A stretch of 64,000 bases of DNA from Bacillota bacterium (GTDB taxonomy: Bacteria > Bacillota > Clostridia > Lachnospirales > Lachnospiraceae). The notes under the pieces are model-generated. The model was not told where the DNA came from. It did not search any database and was given only the letters and a program-made list of their open reading frames with translations. Made by a program: the position numbers and the translations under genes. The DNA is taken from contig CABJAN010000004.1 of NCBI GenBank assembly GCA_902363515.1, positions 1-64,000 of the forward strand. Direction: 5' to 3'. Positions 35,123 through 43,891 of this stretch are shown piece after piece (the first letter of the stretch is position 1; each line of letters starts with the position of its first letter).

Positions 35123-36619
35123 ATGCTGGATCAGATTGATTTGACGAAAAAAATGTCAAAAGAAGTGTATCAGGAACAGATGGAGAAAATGGAGAGTGAA
35201 CTGGCAGCTTTGCAGCGGGAATGTAAGGCTCTGGGAATTCCCGTAATTCTTGTGTTTGAAGGTTTGGATGCATCGGGAAAAGGGGTACAAATTAATAAAC
35301 TGATACATCCCTTAGATCCAAGAGGATTTGAAGTACATGCAATTAAGGAAGAAACAGAAGAAGAGCGTATGCATCCCTTTTTGTGGAGATTTTGGACGAA
35401 AACACCGGAAAAAGGACGCATTGCTATTTTTGATACCAGTTGGTATCGTAAGGTTTCCATTGAACGGTTTGAACACAAGATGTCCAGGGAGGATCTGGCT
35501 TACGCATATCAGGAAATTTCCACTTTTGAGCGTGCGCTGGCAGATGACGGGAATGTTTTAATGAAATTCTTTTTGCACATTAGCCAAAAGGAGCAGAGAA
35601 AGCGTTTTGATAAGATGCTACATTCTAAAGAAACTGCCTGGAAGGTCAGCAAGGAGGATGAAAAACGTAATAAAGAGTATCGCAGGTACAAAGAAATCTG
35701 TGAGGAGATGTTAGAGAGGACAGAAAGTGAATATGCTCCATGGATTCTCATTGAGGCGGAAGATAGGAGATTTGCTACAGCCAAAATTTTTGCTCAGGTG
35801 ATCCGTCAGCTAAAAGAACGTATCTTACAGGAAAAAGTGGTTGGGAAACCATCTTCTCAGAGTAGTGAGATACAGGTAGAAACAATACAGAAAAATCTTA
35901 TGGAATCTTCTGTGTTAAGCAAGGTAGATTTAACACTGGCCTACACAGAGGAAGAGTACAAAAAAAGGCTAAAGGCTCTTCAGGAGAGACTGGAGCTTCT
36001 TCACAGTGAACTTTACCGGAAGCGGATTCCCATGATTCTGGGATTTGAGAGCTGGGATGCAGGAGGAAAAGGAGGGGCTATTAAACGCCTCACAGACGCC
36101 ATGGATCCCAGAGGTTATCTGGTAAGTCCTACAGCAGCGCCTACGGAAACAGAGAAAAATCATCACTATCTGTGGAGATTCTGGAAAAACATGCCAAAAG
36201 ACGGACATGTTACTATTTTTGACCGTACCTGGTATGGCAGGGTCATGGTAGAGAGAATCGAAGGGTTCTGCACCAGGGAAGAATGGCAGAGGGCTTATCG
36301 GGAAATCAATGATATGGAATCTCATCTGGCTCATTCTGGTGCGATTGTACTGAAATTCTGGATGCAGATTGACAAGGATGAACAGGAACGCAGATTTAAA
36401 GAACGTATGGAAAACCCGCAAAAGCAGTGGAAGATTACAGATGAGGACTGGAGAAACAGGGAAAAGTGGGAGCTTTATGAAGAAGCGGTAAATGAGATGA
36501 TTATCCGTACCTCCACTTCCTATGCACCCTGGATTATCGTAGAGGGAAATAATAAATATTATGCCAGGGTAAAGGTCCTTGAGACTGTGGTAAATGCCAT
36601 GGAAGAAAGGCTGAAATAA
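35123..36619 (+). CDS. pap: Polyphosphate:AMP phosphotransferase (tandem PPK2)
   Basis: This 498-residue protein has two PPK2 domains in tandem, the arrangement of polyphosphate:AMP phosphotransferase (Pap), which makes ADP from AMP and polyphosphate. Walker A sequences are GLDASGKG near residue 48 and SWDAGGKGG near 310. Walker B/lid sequences are IFDTSWYRKV and IFDRTWYGRV. The first domain has T where R is usual. GGAGGAAGAG precedes the ATG at 35123; an ATG at 35105 has no ribosome site. Confidence 0.88.
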   Translation: MLDQIDLTKKMSKEVYQEQMEKMESELAALQRECKALGIPVILVFEGLDASGKGVQINKLIHPLDPRGFEVHAIKEETEEERMHPFLWRFWTKTPEKGRIAIFDTSWYRKVSIERFEHKMSREDLAYAYQEISTFERALADDGNVLMKFFLHISQKEQRKRFDKMLHSKETAWKVSKEDEKRNKEYRRYKEICEEMLERTESEYAPWILIEAEDRRFATAKIFAQVIRQLKERILQEKVVGKPSSQSSEIQVETIQKNLMESSVLSKVDLTLAYTEEEYKKRLKALQERLELLHSELYRKRIPMILGFESWDAGGKGGAIKRLTDAMDPRGYLVSPTAAPTETEKNHHYLWRFWKNMPKDGHVTIFDRTWYGRVMVERIEGFCTREEWQRAYREINDMESHLAHSGAIVLKFWMQIDKDEQERRFKERMENPQKQWKITDEDWRNREKWELYEEAVNEMIIRTSTSYAPWIIVEGNNKYYARVKVLETVVNAMEERLK

Positions 36620-36624
36620 ATTTT

Positions 36625-36963
36625 ATGTTAAAGTGGTATAAGCAGCTATATATTGGTGATAATGCAAAAAAGAAGAAAAAAGAATGGATTCGAAAGATTA
36701 ATATGGGAGCCGGAGTAGTGGATGTTTACCTCATTACTCTGGCAGTGAATCCAGAAAACCAGTTGGAGATTTTTTCTGCAAATGAATTGAAGCAAAAGGC
36801 CAGAAGGCGGAATTGTCCCCTTATTATCGGACTGTGCAAAGGATATGAAGAGGCCTTGGAAATGACGGTAAGACTGGTGCAGCAGGCTTATGAGGAAACC
36901 GGTACAGCCAGGGTAAGAGAGTGGCTGGAAAATCAGATGAGAGGGAAGCAGCAGGTGACATGA
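36625..36963 (+). CDS. Hypothetical protein, 112 residues
   Basis: I do not recognise this protein. It has a lysine-rich stretch near residue 15, then an alternating alpha/beta-looking segment (VVDVYLITLAVNPENQLEIF), and no signal peptide. It sits between the polyphosphate enzyme and the DUF2953 gene, 5 nt after the former and 1 nt before the latter, so it is very probably co-transcribed. Its ribosome site is weak, which suggests translational coupling. Confidence 0.65.
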   Translation: MLKWYKQLYIGDNAKKKKKEWIRKINMGAGVVDVYLITLAVNPENQLEIFSANELKQKARRRNCPLIIGLCKGYEEALEMTVRLVQQAYEETGTARVREWLENQMRGKQQVT

Positions 36964-36964
36964 C

Positions 36965-37873
36965 ATGGGAATCATACATATAATGCTAGGCATATTAAAG
37001 GTGGTTGGGATTCTTCTGCTCATCGTACTTGGGATTCTTTTGCTGGCAGTGCTGGCGGCGCTTTTCTGTCCTGTGACATACAGCGCTGTGGGACGGCGGG
37101 ATGCAGAGGCTTATGAAGGGCGTGTGCGGATTGGGTGGCTGTTTCGTCTGATTTCTTTTACCTTTACTTTTGGAAGTGAGAGGGACGGGGATTTTTGTAT
37201 TCGTATTTTTGGAATTCCTCTGAACAGGAAAAAGGAGGAGGACTCCAAAAAATCCCTGCAGGCATCCCGGGGAGATGAATTCAAACCTGCTGAGCCGGAA
37301 AAAATAGTAGAAAAGCAAACGGAGCAGGAGCATGGAGAAAAGACTGAGAAAGAAGCTGAAAGGAAAACAGAGACCACAACAGAAACCGCAACAGAAAAGA
37401 AAACAGATTCTGTGCTTCAAAAATTGCAGGAATTTTTGAAACAGATTCCCGGTATACCGAAAAAATTTCTGGATGTTTTAAAGAAAATCAGCTTAACAGT
37501 CCATCATATTTGTGATAAGATAAACCAAATAAAAGAATTTCTGGAGTCTGAACGTTTTGCCAGATTGAAGGCCCTGCTGTTTCAGGAGGGAAAGCGTACT
37601 ATTTGTCATATAAGACCCAGAAAGATAAAAGGGCATATAAAAATCGGCACAGGAGATCCTTACAGAACAGGACAGCTTCTGGCAGTGGCAGGGATATTTT
37701 TTCCTGTATATGGAGAACATATTACAATAGAGCCTTATTTTGAACAAAAGATTTTAGAAGGAAATATGTCTGTAAAAGGAAGAATCTACGGAAACTTTTT
37801 TGTCCGGCTGGCATGGAGGCTGTTTCGCGATTCAGATATCCGATTTATGATAAAGAAAATAAAACGAGGTTAA
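36965..37873 (+). CDS. DUF2953 domain-containing protein
   Basis: This 302-residue protein starts with a hydrophobic helix (residues ~8-35). It then has a short beta region (GRVRIGWLFRLISFTFTFG), a low-complexity charged stretch rich in Glu, Thr and Lys (about 95-145), and a C-terminal beta region with KIKGHIKIGTGDPYRTG. This matches DUF2953, which in spore formers is encoded beside gerW (ytfJ), as here. CAGGTGA precedes the start. A membrane-linked role in sporulation or germination is inferred from context only. Confidence 0.82.
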   Translation: MGIIHIMLGILKVVGILLLIVLGILLLAVLAALFCPVTYSAVGRRDAEAYEGRVRIGWLFRLISFTFTFGSERDGDFCIRIFGIPLNRKKEEDSKKSLQASRGDEFKPAEPEKIVEKQTEQEHGEKTEKEAERKTETTTETATEKKTDSVLQKLQEFLKQIPGIPKKFLDVLKKISLTVHHICDKINQIKEFLESERFARLKALLFQEGKRTICHIRPRKIKGHIKIGTGDPYRTGQLLAVAGIFFPVYGEHITIEPYFEQKILEGNMSVKGRIYGNFFVRLAWRLFRDSDIRFMIKKIKRG

Positions 37874-37886
37874 GGAGGAACCAGAT

Positions 37887-38288
37887 ATGGCTTCAGAAAA
37901 CAATTTTCAATCTACAGTAGAATCTTTGTTTAAAGGGATGGATAGTTTTATTACAACCAAAACAGTGGTAGGAGATGCAATTACAGTGGGAGATACCATT
38001 CTTCTACCTTTGGTGGATGTGTCTTTTGGTGTAGGCGCAGGAGCTTTTTCAGGAGATAAGAAAAACAATGGCGGCGGAGGTATGGGAGGAAAAATTTCCC
38101 CAAGCGCAGTTTTGGTGATTTCCAATGGAGTAACCAAACTGGTTAATATCCGTAACCAGGATGGCTTAACCAAGATTCTGGATATGGTACCTGATTTCCT
38201 GAATAAATTTTCAGAAGGGAAAAAAGAACCTGAAGCAGCTACCCAGGAAAGCAAAGAAAAAATAGTCGTAAACGAAGAAGAAAAATAA
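37887..38288 (+). CDS. ytfJ: GerW family sporulation protein (YtfJ)
   Basis: This 133-residue protein has the YtfJ/GerW core: GDAITVGDTILLPLVDVSFG, a glycine-rich loop (NNGGGGMGGK) and SPSAVLVI. GerW is needed for lysozyme-related spore germination in some bacilli. AAGGAGGAACC precedes the ATG. It ends the operon, and the second structured intergenic element begins 4 nt after its stop codon. Confidence 0.9.
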   Translation: MASENNFQSTVESLFKGMDSFITTKTVVGDAITVGDTILLPLVDVSFGVGAGAFSGDKKNNGGGGMGGKISPSAVLVISNGVTKLVNIRNQDGLTKILDMVPDFLNKFSEGKKEPEAATQESKEKIVVNEEEK

Positions 38289-38291
38289 AAG

Positions 38292-38425
38292 TGACAGACT
38301 ATCTAACCAGCATTCGGAGGTGTTTGTGCAGTTTTGGCGAATTTGCCGAGTACGCTTTGAGACCTCAGGCTTAAAGGGAACGCAGGCTGAGCCGGAAAAG
38401 TACAAACACCTCCGAATGCGTCTGT
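38292..38425 (+). ncRNA. Structured intergenic element, copy 2 (candidate RNA)
   Basis: An 18-bp perfect outer stem joins GCATTCGGAGGTGTTTGT (38309-38326) to its exact complement (38401-38418). A 7-bp stem, GACAGAC (38292-38298) with GTCTGTC (38419-38425), extends it beyond a 10-nt bulge. The enclosed core of about 74 nt matches the copy at 26245 at some 62 positions. The inner stem CTTTGAG (38354-38360) with CTTAAAG (38369-38375) uses a G-U pair where copy 1 has G-C, consistent with a plus-strand RNA. Confidence 0.7.
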
Positions 38426-38486
38426 CAGTAGTATAACAGCCTTTTCCTGCATATACTATAAAAAGGGAAAAAAGGAGAACCAGAAT

Positions 38487-38627
38487 ATGAGCCGTGTATG
38501 CGGGCTGTTTTTGTTTGGTGTAGGCATCGGGCTGGTCATTGCATTGATTTTCCCGAAAACCTTTTTTATGGTAATTATGGCTGCTTTGTGTCTGCTGGCA
38601 GGTTATAACCTGTTTTGCAGTTGTTAG
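38487..38627 (+). CDS. Small cysteine-containing membrane protein, 46 residues
   Basis: This short reading frame has AAAGGAGAACC 9 nt before its ATG and a terminator 7 nt after its stop. The product begins MSRVCGLFLFGVGIGLVIAL, contains a second hydrophobic stretch, and ends YNLFCSC. It looks like a helical-hairpin membrane peptide. I do not recognise a named family. Confidence 0.6.
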   Translation: MSRVCGLFLFGVGIGLVIALIFPKTFFMVIMAALCLLAGYNLFCSC

Positions 38628-38633
38628 AAAAAA

Positions 38634-38668
38634 ACAGACCCTGTCCCTGGGGACAAGGTCTGTTCTGT
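38634..38668. terminator. Bidirectional terminator between the small gene and rpmB
   Basis: ACAGACC (38634-38640) pairs with GGTCTGT (38657-38663), with an additional TGTCCC/GGGACA inner stem. On the minus strand it is followed by seven T, ideal for rpmB. On the plus strand the U-tract is weak. Confidence 0.85.
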
Positions 38669-38682
38669 CGTCAATCCGTTTC

Positions 38683-38871
38683 TTATGCTCTTTCTACTTT
38701 GCCGCTTCTTAAGCAGGAAGTACAAACATACATTTTCTTTGAGTTTCCGCCCTCTGCTTTTACTCTTACAGATTTGATGTTGGATTTCCACATTTTGTTT
38801 GATCTTCTATGAGAATGGCTCACATTGTTTCCGAAATGAGCACTTTTTTCACAAATTGCGCACTTTGCCAT
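38683..38871 (-). CDS. rpmB: 50S ribosomal protein L28
   Basis: This 62-residue protein matches L28: CAICEKSAHFGNNVSHSHRR at the start, and YVCTSCLRSGKV at the end. The two CxxC pairs mark it as the zinc-binding form. AGGAGG precedes the ATG. Its promoter and terminator are both visible. Confidence 0.97.
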   Translation of the reverse strand: MAKCAICEKSAHFGNNVSHSHRRSNKMWKSNIKSVRVKAEGGNSKKMYVCTSCLRSGKVERA

Positions 38872-38909
38872 GGTAGCACCTCCTTAAGTTTAAACTCACA
38901 ACACTGCTT

Positions 38910-38938
38910 ATTTTAGCAGATGAACTTTGTTTTTGCAA
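38910..38938 (-). promoter_or_regulatory. Promoter of rpmB
   Basis: On the minus strand a -35 TTGCAA (complement of 38933-38938) and an extended -10 TGCTAAAAT (TAAAAT is the complement of 38910-38915) are separated by 17 bp. Confidence 0.75.
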
Positions 38939-39023
38939 GTAAAATTATAAAAAAATTAAATTATTATTTCGTTTTTGGAAAAGATATGGTAGAATAGATA
39001 AAAAAGTATGGAGGTATCCGTGC

Positions 39024-39380
39024 ATGAATGGATTTGTTGATACAGGATTAGGAAAAATTACAATTGATACAGATGTCATTGCTACTTACGCTGGAAGTGT
39101 GGCAGTAGAATGTTTTGGAATCGTAGGAATGGCTGCTGTGAGTATGAAGGACGGGCTGGTAAAACTTTTAAAGAGAGACAGCCTGAAACATGGAATCAAT
39201 GTCTTAATGATAGACAATAAAGTAACTTTGGAATTTCATGTAATTGTAGCATATGGTGTGAGTATTTCCGCTGTTTCAGATAACCTGATTAGCAATGTGA
39301 AATATAAGGTGGAAGAGTTCACTGGATTGTCTATTGAGAAAATCAATATTCTGGTTGAAGGTGTCAGAGTTATTGACTGA
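39024..39380 (+). CDS. Asp23/Gls24 family protein (YloU-like)
   Basis: This 118-residue protein belongs to the Asp23/Gls24 envelope stress family (GKITIDTDVIATYAGSVAVE, ISNVKYKVEEFTGLSIEKIN). In Firmicutes the gene is regularly followed by the DAK2-domain gene, as here. An extended -10, TGGTAGAAT at 38987-38995, precedes it, and AGGTA lies before the ATG. Confidence 0.92.
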   Translation: MNGFVDTGLGKITIDTDVIATYAGSVAVECFGIVGMAAVSMKDGLVKLLKRDSLKHGINVLMIDNKVTLEFHVIVAYGVSISAVSDNLISNVKYKVEEFTGLSIEKINILVEGVRVID

Positions 39381-39427
39381 GAAATAGAATGAAAGAAATG
39401 AATGGGATTTTAAGGAGGAAACATGTT

Positions 39428-41077
39428 TTGAATACCAATACCGTTGATGTGAAAATGCTGAGCCGGATGTTCCTTTCCGGGGCAAAAAATCTGGAAGCAA
39501 AAAAAGAGTGGATTAATGAATTAAATGTATTTCCTGTTCCAGACGGAGATACAGGAACCAACATGACACTGACCATTATGTCAGCAGCGTCTGAAGTCAG
39601 CGCTTTGTCCGATCCGACTATGAAAACTCTGGCAAAAGCAATTTCTTCCGGTTCTTTACGAGGTGCAAGAGGTAACTCAGGCGTTATTCTTTCACAGTTG
39701 TTAAGAGGATTTACAAGAGTTATAGAAAAGGCAGACAAAGTGGATGCGCCAACCTTTGCAAGAGCTTTTGAAAAAGGCGTCGAGACAGCATATAAGGCAG
39801 TTATGAAGCCAAAAGAAGGTACGATTCTGACCGTTGCCAGAGGTGCTGCAGAAAAGGCTATGGAGATTGCAGAGGATTGTGAAAATCTGGAAAGTTTCTT
39901 TGCAGATGTGATTGCAGAGGCAGAGGCTGTTCTGGCAAGAACACCGGAGATGCTTCCGGTATTAAAAGAAGCCGGTGTGGTAGACTCTGGCGGACAGGGA
40001 CTTCTGGAAGTGTTAAAAGGTGCTTTTGACGGTTATCTGGGTAAGGAGATTGACCTGACTTTTGAAAAACCGAAGTCTGGTGTCAGTGTAAAACCCGTAT
40101 CAGCGGAAGAAAGTGACATTAAATTTGGATATTGTACAGAATTTATTATTATGCTGGAAAAGGAATTTCCGGAAAAAGAAGAACATGCGTTTAAAGAATA
40201 TCTTATGTCCATTGGTGATTCTCTGGTAGTTGTGGCTGACGATGAAATTGTCAAAGTTCACGTACATACCAATGACCCGGGACAGGCAATCCAGAAGGCA
40301 TTGACGTATGGACAGTTATCCAACATGAAGATTGACAATATGCGTTTGGAGCATCATGAGAAAGTCATTAAAGAAGCGGAAAAGATGGCAGCTCAGCAGG
40401 CAGTCCAGGAACCGGCGAAAGAAGTAGGTTTTATTTCTGTATCAGTAGGTGACGGAATGGGCCAGATTTTCCGGGAATTGGGCGCAGATTACCTGATTGA
40501 AGGCGGACAGACCATGAATCCAAGCACAGAGGATGTGCTTCAGGCCATTGCACATGTAAATGCAGAAAACATCTTTATTTTCCCGAATAATAAGAATATT
40601 ATTCTGGCAGCTAATCAGGCAAGAGATTTGACAGAGGATAAAAATATTATTGTGATTCCTACAAAGACCATTCCTCAGGGAATTACAGCGCTGATCTCTT
40701 ATGTGCCGGATAAGACGGTAGAACAGAATACAGAAGAAATGATGGAAGCCATGAAAAATGTAAAAACCGGACAGATTACTTATGCAGTTCGTGATACGAA
40801 AATTGATGATAAGGAAATCCGTCAGGGTGACATTATGGGAATTGGTGACCATGGTATTCTGGCAGTTGGAAAGGAAATTGAAGATACTGCTGTGGCAATG
40901 GTACAGGAAATGGCAGATGAGGATTCGGAAATCATCAGTGTTTATTATGGCGCTGACGTGACAGCAGAAGATGCAGAACAGTTTGCAGCGCGTCTGGAAG
41001 AACTGTATCCGGACTTTGATGTGGAATTAAATGAAGGCGGACAGCCGATTTATTATTATGTGGTATCAGTAGAATAA
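39428..41077 (+). CDS. DAK2 domain protein, FakA/YloV-like
   Basis: This 549-residue protein has an N-terminal DhaL/DAK2 kinase domain (NVFPVPDGDTGTNM near residue 40, RGARGNSGVILSQ) and the C-terminal FakA-type domain. FakA phosphorylates fatty acids bound to FakB. I place the start at the TTG at 39428: AGGAGG lies 9 nt upstream, and family members begin here. An ATG at 39389 would add 13 residues without a ribosome site. The gene pairs with the Asp23 gene. Confidence 0.88.
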   Translation: MNTNTVDVKMLSRMFLSGAKNLEAKKEWINELNVFPVPDGDTGTNMTLTIMSAASEVSALSDPTMKTLAKAISSGSLRGARGNSGVILSQLLRGFTRVIEKADKVDAPTFARAFEKGVETAYKAVMKPKEGTILTVARGAAEKAMEIAEDCENLESFFADVIAEAEAVLARTPEMLPVLKEAGVVDSGGQGLLEVLKGAFDGYLGKEIDLTFEKPKSGVSVKPVSAEESDIKFGYCTEFIIMLEKEFPEKEEHAFKEYLMSIGDSLVVVADDEIVKVHVHTNDPGQAIQKALTYGQLSNMKIDNMRLEHHEKVIKEAEKMAAQQAVQEPAKEVGFISVSVGDGMGQIFRELGADYLIEGGQTMNPSTEDVLQAIAHVNAENIFIFPNNKNIILAANQARDLTEDKNIIVIPTKTIPQGITALISYVPDKTVEQNTEEMMEAMKNVKTGQITYAVRDTKIDDKEIRQGDIMGIGDHGILAVGKEIEDTAVAMVQEMADEDSEIISVYYGADVTAEDAEQFAARLEELYPDFDVELNEGGQPIYYYVVSVE

Positions 41078-41152
41078 AAAAGATGGATGTTGCATGAAAA
41101 ATGTGTCGAGAATATTTATGCAGCATCCTCTTTTCGTTATTGGAGGAAGAGA

Positions 41153-43210
41153 GTGAACGAGAGGGACAGTATTCGCAGCATTAAGGGTATCGGGGAGAAA
41201 ACTCAGGCTTTGTTTGGAAAGCTGGGGATTGAGACCATTGGAGATTTGCTTCGTTATTATCCCAGGGATTATGATGAGTACAAGGCTCCCATAGCTGTGA
41301 CAGAGATAAAAGAAGGAGAAAAATGTGCTGTTTTAGGAAGGATTTCCGGCAGGGTAGGGATGCACAGCACCGGGAGAAAGTCTGTGGTTACAGCAGGTAT
41401 TCGGGAGGGCGCTTATTTTTTGCAGCTTACCTGGTATAATATGCCTTTTTTAAGAAATACGCTTCAGTCCGGCGGTTTGTATGTGTTTCGGGGAACGGTT
41501 GTAAAAAAACAGGGGAGGCTTACCATGGAGCAGCCGGAAATTTTCGGCAGAGAGGATTATCAGAAGATGCTGCACACCCTGTATCCCATTTATGGACTTA
41601 CCAAGGGGCTTACCAATAAACATATGGTGAAAACCATGCATCAGGTACTGGAATCCAGAGAATTGACACAGGAATACCTGCCGGAAGAATACCGGACACA
41701 TTATGGACTTTCCGAGTATAATTATGCGGTTGCCCATATCCATTTTCCAAAGAACAGGGAAGAACTGGCAATAGGTCATAACCGGCTGGTATTTGATGAA
41801 TTTTTCTTTTTTCTTCTTTCCATAAAAATGATGAAAGAGAGAAGCCAGGATGCAGTCAACGGATTCCCCATGAAACCGGTTTGGGAGACAGAGAATCTGA
41901 TAGAGTCGCTTCCCTATGCGCTTACCAATGCCCAGAAGCGTGTATGGAATGAGATTGAAAGGGATATGACCGGGAAAAGTCTGATGTCAAGACTGGTTCA
42001 GGGAGATGTGGGAAGCGGAAAAACGATTATCGCTTTTCTTGCCATGATTCTGGCGGCAGCCAATGGTTATCAGGCAGCTATTATGGCGCCTACGGAGGTT
42101 TTGGCAAAACAGCATTTTGACGGACTTGCTGCTTTCATAAAGGACCAGGAGCTGCCTTATGAGGTGGTGCTTCTTACGGGTTCTAATACAGCAAAAGAAA
42201 AGAGAGAACGATACCAGAAAATTGTCTCCGGACAGGCAAAGCTGATTGTGGGAACCCATGCCCTGATTCAGGAGAAGGTGGAATATCAAAATTTGGCGCT
42301 GGTAATTACAGATGAACAGCACCGCTTCGGGGTAAAGCAAAGAGAGCTGTTTTCCCAAAAGGGAGGAAGACCCCATGTGCTGGTTATGAGTGCAACGCCC
42401 ATTCCCAGAACACTTGCCATTATTTTGTACGGAGATTTGGATATTTCTGTTATGGATGAGCTTCCTGCCAGGCGATTGCCCATTAAAAACTGCGTGGTAG
42501 ATACCTCCTACCGTCCGGCTGCCTATCGTTTTATAAAGAAACAGGCAGAAGAAGGAAGACAGGTGTATGTTATCTGTCCCATGGTGGAGGAAAGTGAGGG
42601 GCTGGAGGCTGAAAATGTAACAGATTACAGCAAAAAACTTGCCAAAGAGCTTCCCGATGCTGTAAAGGTGGGATGTCTTCATGGGCGGATGAAGCCAGGT
42701 CAGAAGAATCAGATCATGGAAGCCTTTGCAAAGAATGAGATTCAGGTTTTGGTTTCCACCACTGTTATTGAGGTTGGCGTTAATGTTCCCAATGCCACAG
42801 TGATGATGGTGGAAAATGCAGAGCGTTTTGGTCTTGCACAGCTTCACCAGCTACGGGGCAGGGTAGGACGGGGAGAATATCAGTCCTACTGTATTTTCGT
42901 CCAGGGAGGGCAGGAAGAGGAAACGAAGAAGCGTCTGCAAATCCTGGAAAAGTCCAATGACGGGTTTCAAATTGCAGGAGAGGATTTGCGTTTGCGCGGT
43001 CCCGGTGATTTTTTTGGCGTTCGTCAAAGTGGTGACATGGAATTTCGTATTGCTGACATTTTTCAAGATGCAGAGATTTTAAAACAGGCAGCAGAGGCAG
43101 CGGGTTCCATACTTTCCCTGGACCCGGATTTATCCCTGGAACAACACCGGCAATTAAAAGAAAAGCTTTGGTCTTATGGAAAAGAGCGGTTGGAAACACC
43201 TGGAATTTAA
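41153..43210 (+). CDS. recG: ATP-dependent DNA helicase RecG
   Basis: This 685-residue superfamily 2 helicase remodels stalled forks and Holliday junctions. An OB-fold wedge domain occupies the N-terminal third. Walker A is GDVGSGKT near residue 285, the DEQH box lies near 386, and TTVIEVGVNVPNA and QLRGRVGRG mark the helicase C-domain. The start is the GTG at 41153, just after TGGAGGAAGAGA. An upstream ATG at 41087 has no ribosome site. Confidence 0.95.
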   Translation: MNERDSIRSIKGIGEKTQALFGKLGIETIGDLLRYYPRDYDEYKAPIAVTEIKEGEKCAVLGRISGRVGMHSTGRKSVVTAGIREGAYFLQLTWYNMPFLRNTLQSGGLYVFRGTVVKKQGRLTMEQPEIFGREDYQKMLHTLYPIYGLTKGLTNKHMVKTMHQVLESRELTQEYLPEEYRTHYGLSEYNYAVAHIHFPKNREELAIGHNRLVFDEFFFFLLSIKMMKERSQDAVNGFPMKPVWETENLIESLPYALTNAQKRVWNEIERDMTGKSLMSRLVQGDVGSGKTIIAFLAMILAAANGYQAAIMAPTEVLAKQHFDGLAAFIKDQELPYEVVLLTGSNTAKEKRERYQKIVSGQAKLIVGTHALIQEKVEYQNLALVITDEQHRFGVKQRELFSQKGGRPHVLVMSATPIPRTLAIILYGDLDISVMDELPARRLPIKNCVVDTSYRPAAYRFIKKQAEEGRQVYVICPMVEESEGLEAENVTDYSKKLAKELPDAVKVGCLHGRMKPGQKNQIMEAFAKNEIQVLVSTTVIEVGVNVPNATVMMVENAERFGLAQLHQLRGRVGRGEYQSYCIFVQGGQEEETKKRLQILEKSNDGFQIAGEDLRLRGPGDFFGVRQSGDMEFRIADIFQDAEILKQAAEAAGSILSLDPDLSLEQHRQLKEKLWSYGKERLETPGI

Positions 43211-43395
43211 AAAAAGAAAAAGGGTAAAGATAAAAGAAAAAATGATGAGGGATTTCGTGTTTTTTTCAAAAGTTGAGACATAAAAGGAAAAAAGTTTGGG
43301 GATTTTTCAAGATTCTGGATTATTTTGCCTGGACAATTCATATACTTTCACTTGTTACAGGTAAAAAACATAGAAATGAGAAAAGAACAGAAAAC

Positions 43396-43424
43396 TTGAA
43401 AAATTTGAAAAAAAGGTTTATGAT
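43396..43424 (+). promoter_or_regulatory. Promoter of the DUF6465-like gene
   Basis: A -35 TTGAAA (43396-43401) and a -10 TATGAT (43419-43424) are separated by 17 bp, followed by AAAGGAGGAG before the ATG at 43457. Confidence 0.65.
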
Positions 43425-43456
43425 AGGCTGGACATAGAAAAAAGGAGGAGAATGAA

Positions 43457-43843
43457 ATGTCAGTTAGAAAGACAAGCACAAAGACTGCAAAGACAACTAC
43501 AGCAGCAGAAATGACTACTCCGGCGAAGACAGAAGAAATTAAGACAGAACCCGTTTCTACAAAAAAGGCACCTGTAAAGAGGGCTGCTGCAAAAAAAGCG
43601 GCTGCATCTACAGCAGCGGTAAAGAAGGCAGAAGCAAAAGAAACTGTTTATATCCAGTTTGCAGGAGCTGAATATAATTTAGATGAAATCAGAGCAAACG
43701 TGAAAAAAGCCTGGATGGATGAAACAGGAAAAAAGGAAAGCGATATCAAGGACGTACAGATTTATGTAAAACCGGAAGAACATGCGGCTTATTATGTAGT
43801 AAATCAGGAAGTTGCAGAAGGCGGAAGAAAAATCAATCTGTAA
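43457..43843 (+). CDS. DUF6465-like protein with Lys/Ala-rich N-terminus
   Basis: This 128-residue protein has a low-complexity N-terminal half rich in Lys, Ala and Thr (KRAAAKKAAASTAAVKKAEA), which resembles histone-like tails. The compact C-terminal domain begins ETVYIQFAGAEYNLDEI, and I associate it with DUF6465 from memory. Nucleic-acid binding by the tail is only a guess. The gene has its own promoter. Its terminator has been split by an insertion sequence 48 nt downstream. Confidence 0.72.
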   Translation: MSVRKTSTKTAKTTTAAEMTTPAKTEEIKTEPVSTKKAPVKRAAAKKAAASTAAVKKAEAKETVYIQFAGAEYNLDEIRANVKKAWMDETGKKESDIKDVQIYVKPEEHAAYYVVNQEVAEGGRKINL

Positions 43844-43859
43844 GAATGCAAGCGAAGAA

Positions 43860-43891
43860 AGTAGGATATACAAATTGTAGTATATCTTACT
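43860..43891 (+). terminator. Terminator hairpin separated from its U-tract by the IS
   Basis: AGTAGGATATAC (43860-43871) pairs with GTATATCTTACT (43880-43891) with one G-U. The T-run that should follow (TTTTTTTG) now lies at 45184-45191, after the 1283-bp IS. The last ten bases of the hairpin are the target duplication. Confidence 0.8.

Noticed and set aside
26245..38425. The two structured elements as a CRISPR-like or simple mobile repeat
   Set aside because: Only two copies 12 kb apart, no spacer array, and their outer ends are unrelated in sequence, with no target duplication that I can see.
41987..42847. 286-codon minus-strand frame opposite recG
   Set aside because: It is a shadow of the conserved recG helicase domain, without ribosome site or promoter.
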